Positions 1 to 6,801 of a DNA stretch of 21,943 bases are shown here, in pieces. The DNA is from an uncultured Lachnospiraceae bacterium. GTDB taxonomy: Bacteria; Bacillota; Clostridia; Lachnospirales; Lachnospiraceae. The stretch spans positions 1 to 21,943 of the forward strand of contig CAJUMC010000054.1 in the NCBI GenBank assembly GCA_910587085.1. The letters run 5' to 3'. Each line of letters opens with the position of its first letter. Positions within the stretch are counted from its first letter, which is position 1. A model generated the notes under the pieces. It made no database searches. It was not told where the DNA came from and saw only the letters and a list, made by a program, of their open reading frames with translations. Made by a program: the position numbers and the translations under genes.

Positions 1-100
1 GCTTAAATAAAGGATTCTTGCGATATGATGTTAAAAAGAAGTGTCAAACACCCGTGTAAAGAAACAGATTCTAAAAATAAAAGAATAATTAATATCATAA

Positions 101-129
101 TTGAACTTTAGATAATTTTATGTTATAAT
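101..129 (+). promoter_or_regulatory. Sigma-A type promoter with extended -10
   Basis: TTGAAC (101-106), a 17 bp spacer, then TATAAT (124-129) preceded by TGT, which makes an extended -10. It sits about 50 bp before the start at 179 in very AT-rich DNA and should drive the split regulator gene. Confidence 0.8.
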
Positions 130-178
130 ACCTGGAAAATATACTGTTGGTTTATACAAAAAAAGAGGAGATAAGTGT

Positions 179-946
179 ATGTTTCGGCAGGGAGATATTA
201 TATCGTACACAGAAAACAGGAATTCTTCTGATTCAAAGGGCAGCGTCAGTTTCGGTATTTACCTGAATATGTGCCGCCTGAAAAGAAAGATCACCCTGAA
301 AAAGCTTTGCCACGGTCTTTGTTCTGTGAGTTACCTGGCAGAAATCATGCACGGAAAGAAAAGGGCGGACTGGCAGCTGAGAAACCGCCTGCTGGAGCGA
401 ACCGGTGAAAATGGTCTTGACCATGAGATTTATTTTGGATATGAGGAAGCTGTAGAATGGGAGCGGCAGCGGGATATCCTGATTGCTCTGGAAGATTGCA
501 AGATAATTCAGGCCGCCGAAAAGCTTGCAGATTACGCAGAGGAATACGGCATTTTTGACGGGAGCAGATCCGGCGTGACCAGCCGTCTGCGCCGGCAGTT
601 TTACTATGGAATGCAGGGGATGTGCCGGAGTCTTTGGATGGAACAGGAATTCGGAGCAGATCAGGAGCTGCAGAAAGCCGAGGAAGGTCAGGAGCTGCGG
701 GAAGCGGGAGCAGGTCGGGAGCCGCAGAAAGCCGGGGAAGGTCAGGAGCTGCGGGAAGCGGGAGCAGGTCGGGAGCCGCAGGAATCCGGGGCAGGTAGGA
801 AGCTGCAGGAAACAGGAGCAGATCGGGAGCCGCGGGAATCCGGGGCAGGTCAGGAACGGCAGGAAGTCCGGAAGAACCAGGAAAAGCGAAACAGCTGGAG
901 TTCCCGGGGGGAGCGCCTCTTTCAGGACATGGAACCGGCGGCTTAG
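179..946 (+). CDS. N-terminal part of split HTH regulator, with nine-residue repeats
   Basis: 255 residues. An Xre-like helix-turn-helix lies at about residues 25-72 (FGIYLNMCRLKRKITL, then SVSYLAEIMHGKK), followed by a helical segment to about residue 157. Residues 159-230 are eight tandem copies of a nine-residue unit of the type GAGREPQKA, hydrophilic and probably disordered. The start at 179 has AGAGGAG eight bases upstream and a good promoter. The frame ends at an amber codon (944-946), yet the same frame stays open past it into the next gene with no shift. This piece therefore looks like the DNA-binding half of a single long regulator of the HTH plus TPR type. I cannot tell whether the short form is functional. 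Family assignment comes from recalled patterns, not a search. Confidence 0.75.
   Translation: MFRQGDIISYTENRNSSDSKGSVSFGIYLNMCRLKRKITLKKLCHGLCSVSYLAEIMHGKKRADWQLRNRLLERTGENGLDHEIYFGYEEAVEWERQRDILIALEDCKIIQAAEKLADYAEEYGIFDGSRSGVTSRLRRQFYYGMQGMCRSLWMEQEFGADQELQKAEEGQELREAGAGREPQKAGEGQELREAGAGREPQESGAGRKLQETGADREPRESGAGQERQEVRKNQEKRNSWSSRGERLFQDMEPAA
653..868 (+). repeat. Eight tandem 27 bp coding repeats
   Basis: Eight uninterrupted 27 bp units start at 653, 680, 707, 734, 761, 788, 815 and 842. Each encodes a nine-residue unit near G-A-G-R-E-P-Q-K/E-A/S. Units 2-3 and 4-5 form a near-identical 54 bp higher-order duplication, which points to recent expansion. The unit length is a multiple of three, so copy number can change without changing frame. 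Confidence 0.95.
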
Positions 947-1003
947 TTTGGGGAGGCAGTCCGGCTTACTGTTTCCGGGGCGGACAGTGACTCCCTTCAT
1001 GGA

Positions 1004-2425
1004 ATGGCGCTCTCAATCAAGGAACTTGATCTGATTTTGGAGTATGGAAAATGCATGAAAAATTCCAAAAGGATAAAAATATTTCGAAATATTATGAATT
1101 ATAGTTTAATAAATATTATTAATAATGAAAATCTTGTACGAATTTACCCGAAAACAATATGGTATTTCTGCAGCAGCCGGCTGCCGCAGGCCGGAAAAGA
1201 TACCGTTCAGAACCTGGAGCTTCTGAAACTGTGTAATAAGGGTATTGAGCTGCTTCGAGCCACGCGCGGGACATTATATCTGCAGGAGCTTCTGACACTG
1301 CGGGAGCAGGTGATTCAAAAGCTTATGTATCTTCAGCAGGAAAACGGGGAGAACCCGGCGACAAAGATCTTTTCCCGGGGGCTTGCAACCGCCAGAGAAT
1401 CGAGAGGCGCTCTGGAGGCCTTGGGAGAGCTGACCGGCGTTTCCGTCAGACGGAGAGAATCCTGTTTTTTATATCAGCAGCAAAATGGCCGCTATATTGG
1501 GGATATTATCCGGATCAGACGCAGGATGCTTGGTATGACCGGGGAAGAATTGAGCCGGGGAGTATGTTCCCCGGTTACTCTGCGCAGACTGGAAAACAGG
1601 CAGAAAAGTACACAGCTGCCGATTGTGAGCAGGCTTTGCAGACGCCTTGGCCTGCCGTCAGAACAGGAGGGGATGGAACTGGCATCCGCCGATCCGAAGG
1701 TATACGAGCTGGAACGGAGAATCCGCCGCCTGCAGCTTGACGGAGCATTTGAGCAGAGCCTGCGGCTGCTGGAAGAGGTTAAGGAACGGATCGATATATC
1801 CTATAGCATCAACCGTCAATGCATTCTTTTGTGGGAAGCGACGGCAGGATATGAAACAGGGCGGCTGAGCAGAGAGGAATACATAAGCTGCCTGCAGCAG
1901 GGGTTGGAATATACGCTGCCGTTATCCGTACTGCAGCAATCGAAAATGCAGGAATGCTATCTTACCAACATGGAAATGAAATATATTTATCGGTACTCCC
2001 TTCTTGCATGCGGGGAGGAGGTACAGGAGGCCAGGCGCAGGCTGGAGCCTGTCTGCCGGACACTGCGGGGAATGGAAAAAGAAGGCTCAGAGCAGAATTA
2101 TCTTCGGTTATACGGGTGTTTTGCGGGCTACGAGGCAGTTCTGCTTCAGAAAGCCGGAGAATACAGGATGGCGGAGCAGCAGACAGTCCGTCTCATGAGA
2201 CATTATCTTCAAATGGGCAGAGCATACAATATCACAGAACCATGGTATGTCTATTTCGAAAGCTGTCGTCTGCGCATGATGAATACAGCCCCGGAAGAGG
2301 CAGAAAGAGAATGGAGAAAGGGCGTAGGGCACTGTCTGGCCATAAGCCGTTTTTACAGGGATAAGGCCGGGGAAAAATTTTTTGTTGATTTATTGGAAAA
2401 CGGACCGGAGGATAAATCCAGATAA
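1004..2425 (+). CDS. C-terminal part of split HTH/TPR regulator
   Basis: 473 residues from the first ATG. The frame is identical to that of the gene at 179-946: the 19 codons between the amber and this ATG are open, and the segment FGEAVRLTVSG...LSIKELDLILEY reads as a continuous linker. A second helix-turn-helix-like segment is visible at about residues 165-218 (IRIRRRMLGMTGEELSRG, then VTLRRLENRQK). It is followed by a long helical, TPR-like region rich in Leu, Glu and Arg to the end. There is no convincing Shine-Dalgarno sequence before 1004, so independent translation is doubtful. The piece is best regarded as the sensor/oligomerisation half of the regulator beginning at 179, either disabled by the nonsense codon or made by readthrough or reinitiation. 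An internal start at Met18 (1055) is also possible. Confidence 0.7.
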   Translation: MALSIKELDLILEYGKCMKNSKRIKIFRNIMNYSLINIINNENLVRIYPKTIWYFCSSRLPQAGKDTVQNLELLKLCNKGIELLRATRGTLYLQELLTLREQVIQKLMYLQQENGENPATKIFSRGLATARESRGALEALGELTGVSVRRRESCFLYQQQNGRYIGDIIRIRRRMLGMTGEELSRGVCSPVTLRRLENRQKSTQLPIVSRLCRRLGLPSEQEGMELASADPKVYELERRIRRLQLDGAFEQSLRLLEEVKERIDISYSINRQCILLWEATAGYETGRLSREEYISCLQQGLEYTLPLSVLQQSKMQECYLTNMEMKYIYRYSLLACGEEVQEARRRLEPVCRTLRGMEKEGSEQNYLRLYGCFAGYEAVLLQKAGEYRMAEQQTVRLMRHYLQMGRAYNITEPWYVYFESCRLRMMNTAPEEAEREWRKGVGHCLAISRFYRDKAGEKFFVDLLENGPEDKSR

Positions 2426-2600
2426 AGATTGTGTATAATAGAAATTATGATGATACATAACGGCGCGATAAGGGGCTGAAATTTAAGACTGTCAATCGGT
2501 TGAAACAGATTGCTTAGGCCGGATTTAAGCGGAGCTATATTTAAGGATGCTGTTTTATAGAAACAATAAATAAAACAATAATATGAAACGATTTAAATAT

Positions 2601-2663
2601 ATGTCAAGAGACAGAATAGCGAAAAACATGACCAGGCTTTTTCGCTATTCTGTCTCTTGACAT
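2601..2663. repeat. Perfect 26 bp inverted repeat
   Basis: The arm 2601-2626 (starting ATGTCAAGAGACAG, ending GCGAAAAA) is exactly complementary to 2638-2663 across an 11-base loop (2627-2637). It lies between the regulator and the secreted-protein gene. There is no T-run after the right arm, so it is not a standard terminator, although it may act as one or as a barrier hairpin at the edge of the AT-rich block. Confidence 0.95.
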
Positions 2664-2753
2664 TTAGCAGGATTGGCTGCAGAATAGATGTTAACAGAAA
2701 GCGGCTATCTTGCGGGGACGGAGATCTTGCAGCAAGTGGAAAGGAGCATAATA

Positions 2754-3626
2754 ATGAATATCAAGAAGGTAAAAAGATTAATGCTATGCATTTTGTGTAC
2801 TATCTTTGTTTTTGTACAGATTGATTGCGTGAACATGATAGCAGATGAAACAGCAGCAGAACTGACTTATTCAGAGGTTAATAAAAAGATTGTCGAAGCC
2901 TATGCCAATAGTGTTGCTCCGAGTGAAATTTTTAAGTCTCTGACAGAGGAAGAGGTTCAGATTTTATATGATTATTATGTTGACGTACCTGCTGTTACAG
3001 TATTTTCCGAGGAAATTCAAAACAGTGATGAGGTTGCCTATATTGATGCATTAGCAAATCAGTATTATGATGAACTGGAAAGGCGCGGAGAAATCGAAAA
3101 TATTCCTGAAATGAGTCAGCAGGAAATAGATGAGCTGTTTGATTCGATTGAGGTTTCTATGGTTCCAAATGCATCGAGAGCGGCAATCTGTTATGAGCCG
3201 GAGAATCCCTGCGCCATTCTCCAAATTTTGGGGTACACCTACACGATTCTTCAGGTTTCCAAACAGCTTGTGACACTTGGGGTTACGATTGGTTTCAGCG
3301 CAGCTTTTCCTTTTCTTGAATTGGCCGCTTTAATTGTTGGTGCGGTTATTATCACGATGTCGGTTGCCATTTTGTATTGTGCAGCTGCCACAGCTGCAAA
3401 TGATCTTATATTTGGCTGGTATTACAACAGCAAAACCAAGGTGAAGGAGGCGAATGAGACAACTGCTCTGGTTGTAGCACAGCATCAGTCCGGAGCTCAG
3501 TTTTGGGAGGCGTTTCGGAGGGATTGGTTTGGATTTGGGGGAATTATGCAGCATGTTCATGCAATGTATATAGAAGGTGGACATGGTCATACTCACATTT
3601 TTTATGCGATTCCATTTGAGATATGA
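2754..3626 (+). CDS. Secreted or membrane hypothetical protein with His-rich tail
   Basis: 290 residues from the ATG at 2754, chosen because GGAAAGGAG ends seven bases before it and the protein then starts with a classic signal (MNIKKVKRL followed by a hydrophobic run to about residue 20). An open frame extends upstream to 2688 but has no ribosome site. After the signal comes an acidic helical region (about 30-140). Two long hydrophobic stretches follow at about residues 150-225 (for example AAFPFLELAALIVGAVIITM), and then a hydrophilic tail ending in GGHGHTHIF with several histidines. I do not recognise the family. The hydrophobic pair could be a membrane hairpin, as in some pore-forming proteins, but that is inference only. 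A decayed copy of its 3' end lies at 4493-4601. Confidence 0.75.
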   Translation: MNIKKVKRLMLCILCTIFVFVQIDCVNMIADETAAELTYSEVNKKIVEAYANSVAPSEIFKSLTEEEVQILYDYYVDVPAVTVFSEEIQNSDEVAYIDALANQYYDELERRGEIENIPEMSQQEIDELFDSIEVSMVPNASRAAICYEPENPCAILQILGYTYTILQVSKQLVTLGVTIGFSAAFPFLELAALIVGAVIITMSVAILYCAAATAANDLIFGWYYNSKTKVKEANETTALVVAQHQSGAQFWEAFRRDWFGFGGIMQHVHAMYIEGGHGHTHIFYAIPFEI

Positions 3627-3655
3627 TTATATGAATTTTTACAGGAAGGAAATCC

Positions 3656-4417
3656 ATGTGCCAGTTTAATTTGATTATTATAAAAACACCGGCTTCCGCT
3701 GCTTACCTTGAGAGACTGGGTTACTATCTTGCGTATCCGTTGCAGTACGATTACACTGCCTGGTGCTGGGGCAGGCAGCAGTTCTGCAATTGCGGCTCCG
3801 TGGCAGGATCTGTGGTTCTCAAGGGGAAAGGGAAATACCCGGAAACGCTTTGTCATAACGATTACCGGCAGACTTTACAGGAAAGCAGAAGGTACTTACA
3901 GGAACAGATTGTTGTGATGGAAGCTGCCAAAGAAAGACAGCTTACGGCCGGTTTTGCAGAGGAAAAGGCAAAATTTAAGGAGGAGGAAAAGAAATATTTA
4001 GAACGTTTAAAGAAATTTGATATGGAACGGTATGCAAATTATGAAAAGTATCACGATCCTTCCGCACTGGAATCGCCGCCCGGAGAAGAGGAGAGCGCTT
4101 TACAAAATGAGCTTATAAAGCTCAGAGAAAAAGATCCGGTTCTTTTTGAAGCTGTTAGTACGCCAGTGGAGCTGATGGCGGAAACATTGAAGAGACTGAA
4201 AAATTACGGCATTTACGACCGCCGTCAGAAGGAGTTCCGCTATTACCGCAGAATCTTTTCCCGCCTGTTAAAATCGGAAGACTGTGTATATTTTACCCAT
4301 ATCTGGGATCGTCCGGGTGAACTGCAGCTGGTGAATACGCTGGCCCTTCAGGAACTGCGGATCAGCGACCTTGCACTGCTTGCGGAAAATGATGTGATTC
4401 GAATACGGAGATGGTAA
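3656..4417 (+). CDS. Conserved hypothetical protein beginning Met-Cys, Cys-rich N-terminus
   Basis: 253 residues, starting at ATG 3656 with AGGAAGGA six bases upstream and 29 bp after the secreted-protein gene, so probably in the same transcript. The N-terminus reads MCQFNLIIIK, and a cysteine cluster CNCGSVAGSV lies near residues 42-52. A Lys/Glu-rich coiled coil spans about 80-130, followed by a mixed C-terminal part with aromatic and basic residues. There is no signal peptide or membrane segment, so it is cytoplasmic. Cys at position 2 would become the first residue after Met removal, as in N-terminal-nucleophile glutamine amidotransferases, but the rest does not obviously match that fold. 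I recall similar MCxFN...CxCG proteins of unknown function in Firmicutes. The function is not assigned. Confidence 0.75.
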   Translation: MCQFNLIIIKTPASAAYLERLGYYLAYPLQYDYTAWCWGRQQFCNCGSVAGSVVLKGKGKYPETLCHNDYRQTLQESRRYLQEQIVVMEAAKERQLTAGFAEEKAKFKEEEKKYLERLKKFDMERYANYEKYHDPSALESPPGEEESALQNELIKLREKDPVLFEAVSTPVELMAETLKRLKNYGIYDRRQKEFRYYRRIFSRLLKSEDCVYFTHIWDRPGELQLVNTLALQELRISDLALLAENDVIRIRRW

Positions 4418-4492
4418 AAAGCTTTGATTTTCTTTCATTGACAGGTAAGCGGGCGTGTATGGATTAGCGCATTGTGATAAAATAAAATATTT

Positions 4493-4601
4493 TTATGCAG
4501 TATGCTTATAAAATGTATTTAGGGGTGGAGACTGTCATACTCGCATTTTTATACGACTTCATTTAATGTATGATTATATAAATTTTAATTAGGATGGAAA
4601 T
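4493..4601 (+). pseudogene. Decayed second copy of the 3' end of the secreted-protein gene
   Basis: This stretch aligns with 3544-3653, the last 27 codons and trailer of the gene at 2754-3626. Shared blocks are TTATGCAG, ATGTAT, GGTGGA, GTCATACTC, CATTTTT, TGATTATAT and AGGAAGGAAAT/AGGATGGAAAT, in the same order and with nearly the same spacing. A one-base loss near 4515 shifts the frame of the His-rich tail, so it no longer encodes the protein. It lies immediately upstream of the subtilase gene, just as the intact copy lies upstream of the Met-Cys gene. Confidence 0.75.
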
Positions 4602-4631
4602 TAAAAATATTGACATTGGAGGAATATTATA

Positions 4632-6719
4632 ATGTGGAATAAGGGATTTAAAAGGAAGTACTTGGCTTTTGGGATATCATTCTTGATTATGCTGGGTGGA
4701 ATGTCCGAGCAGGTGACGCAGGCTGAACAAGCAGAAGAAGCAGTTAGGTATGCCAGCGAAGAAATGGTGGTGATTTCGGAGAGTTCCGCAGAAGCAGAAA
4801 GTATTGCGGCATCGAAGAAGGAAGAGATAGTGGAGAAAAAGCGGAAAAAAGCGGAAAAAGAAAAACAGAAGGAAGACAAAAAAGAAGAAAAAGAACAGCG
4901 GAAAAATTCGAAAAAGCTGACTAAGGAGAAGCACGAGAAAAAATCGGTCAAAAGTACAACAGAAGAATACGGGGAATTCTGGAACATTGTATCAATCGGC
5001 AGTGCAGAGGCCGGCGTTGATAGGTTAAACGAGAGTAGGACTTATGTTCCAGTGAAGGTTGCCATTTTGGACTCAGGTGTGGACTACACGGACGATATCG
5101 ATGTATACATGCGCCGGAATTTTATTTCCGGGGAAGACGAGATTTCTGTTCTCTATGAGGATCTCTGTGGTCATGGTACCAGCGTAGCTGGAATTATCGC
5201 GGCGAAGGATAACGGCGAGGGCATTACTGGCATCAATCCCAGCGTGCAGCTTTATTCTGCAAGAATTCTGGATGAAAACCGGCAGGCGCCGGTCAGTCGT
5301 GTTGTGGAGGCGATTGATTGGGCAATCGAGCAGGAAGTTGACATCATCAACATCAGCTTCGGTACAAGGACGGATTCGGAGGCGATGCATGCGGCCATTC
5401 AACGAGCGTACGCCGCGGGGATATTGATAGTGGCCGCAGCAGGAAATAATGGCGTTGTGGAGTATCCGGCTGCTTATGAGGAGGTTATTGCGGTCGGTGC
5501 GATTAATCCCACCGGGGAGCGTGCTGAGGGAAGCGCGGTTGGCGATGAACTGGAGCTGGTAGCGCCTGGCGTGCAGATTGTGTCGACGGGAGCCTTTGGC
5601 GGGCTTTGTGTAGCAGGTGGTACGAGCCTGGCGGCTCCGCATGTAACGGCGGTTGCCTCCATACTCTGGCAGAAGGACAAGACTGTATCGGCAGACTTTA
5701 TCCGTTCTTTGCTTGCGTTTACAGCCAACCAGTACGGCGAAAATTATGAGTATGGTTATGGACTAGTCGACCTTGAATTTGCCCTCGGTCAGTATGATGC
5801 GTTCCGTGAAGTGTATGTTGAGGACGACCACTTGGATGGGAACGTAGAAGCGGCAGTAGAGGACGGGACGCTGGGGACGAATGAGAAGCCAGTGGCGGAG
5901 TTTACAGATGTGGCATATGTGGAGGGAAATTGGGCAACCAATAAGCATGTGAACCTTTTACCAGACTCAAATAACACTTTGAATAGCTCGGAAATAGCCA
6001 TATTGAAAAAAGGAGCGGCAGCGCCAGATACATATATTTCCGGTATGAAGCGGAACTCAGAGTGGCATGGTTTTGAAAGACATGTTACAAACGGGACTAC
6101 TGCATATTACTCCAATTATTATTATGCCTATCTGTATTTTATGGATATGGCATGTGCAATAAATAGAGGAGTATCGCCTCAGGGATATGTAGGAACCGTA
6201 AGTGCCGGTTGTATAGGAAAATGTTCGTGTACGGTGAAGGGACAGTGTATTAGCAGTATGAGGACAGCCATACAAAGCAAATTACGAGATACAGGTTTGG
6301 TTTGTGAGGATAAAGATACAGGGCTGGTTACTCGTATAGCTTCGTGGAGTGAACTTTTGGTTGGAAATTCAAATAATAACAGCAATAAGGCACTATTTTT
6401 TTACGGAACCGCAATTCATGTTATAACGGATGCATTTGCCCATAGTACATACTATAATGGGATTCGCATCAATCATGATAGTGGTGCAGATTCCGTTGCA
6501 CATATACCGAACCGTTATAAATGTGCTGAGTACTTTACCAAAAGGGCTTTGGAGCATATATTACTTTTTGAGGCAGGTAATGTTACAGATATAAGTTGTA
6601 TAATGCCGGTTTATGATGGAAGCTTTAAAATGGGCTTCCTCAGCAGTTATGTTAAAGCAATTAGCCTTGAATACTATAATCATAATTATACTTTTTTGGA
6701 TAGAATAAATATTGATTAA
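4632..6719 (+). CDS. Secreted subtilisin-like serine protease with C-terminal HxxxDxxxH domain
   Basis: 695 residues; GGAGGA lies eight bases before the ATG. A signal peptide occupies about residues 1-33. A very Lys/Glu-rich propeptide-like segment (about 60-105) follows. The peptidase S8 domain spans about 115-385, with catalytic Asp147 (AILDSGVD), His181 (GHGTSVAG), oxyanion Asn272 (AAGNNG) and Ser332 (GGTSLAAPH), so it should be active. Residues from about 415 to 695 form a second region with Cys-rich stretches (SAGCIGKCSCTVKGQC) and the motif HVITDAFAH (His596, Asp600, His604). This HxxxDxxxH spacing matches the zinc-ligand motif of the phospholipase C/P1 nuclease family; the identification is tentative. 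The gene sits in AT-rich DNA with other exported proteins. Its substrate is unknown; a neighbouring exported protein would be a natural guess. Confidence 0.9.
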   Translation: MWNKGFKRKYLAFGISFLIMLGGMSEQVTQAEQAEEAVRYASEEMVVISESSAEAESIAASKKEEIVEKKRKKAEKEKQKEDKKEEKEQRKNSKKLTKEKHEKKSVKSTTEEYGEFWNIVSIGSAEAGVDRLNESRTYVPVKVAILDSGVDYTDDIDVYMRRNFISGEDEISVLYEDLCGHGTSVAGIIAAKDNGEGITGINPSVQLYSARILDENRQAPVSRVVEAIDWAIEQEVDIINISFGTRTDSEAMHAAIQRAYAAGILIVAAAGNNGVVEYPAAYEEVIAVGAINPTGERAEGSAVGDELELVAPGVQIVSTGAFGGLCVAGGTSLAAPHVTAVASILWQKDKTVSADFIRSLLAFTANQYGENYEYGYGLVDLEFALGQYDAFREVYVEDDHLDGNVEAAVEDGTLGTNEKPVAEFTDVAYVEGNWATNKHVNLLPDSNNTLNSSEIAILKKGAAAPDTYISGMKRNSEWHGFERHVTNGTTAYYSNYYYAYLYFMDMACAINRGVSPQGYVGTVSAGCIGKCSCTVKGQCISSMRTAIQSKLRDTGLVCEDKDTGLVTRIASWSELLVGNSNNNSNKALFFYGTAIHVITDAFAHSTYYNGIRINHDSGADSVAHIPNRYKCAEYFTKRALEHILLFEAGNVTDISCIMPVYDGSFKMGFLSSYVKAISLEYYNHNYTFLDRINID

Positions 6720-6801
6720 TAGAAAACAATAAATACATGATTCTGACTGCTCTGTTAAATGCAGCAATATTTTAATTCTTTGAATGAAAGAGAGAAATAG
6801 A

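Noticed and set aside
233..1000. Long minus-strand frame opposite the split regulator
   Set aside because: It mirrors the 27 bp repeats, has no ribosome site and gives Pro/Cys-rich nonsense protein; it is a shadow.
2466..2560. Possible fragment of a mobile-element protein (DKGLKFKTVNRLKQIA, stop, AGFKRSYI)
   Set aside because: It looked protein-like with a stop in it, but I could not name a family or find ends, so no call is made.
4601..4987. Minus-strand Phe/Ser-rich frame at the start of the subtilase
   Set aside because: It is the complement of the Lys/Glu-rich propeptide codons.
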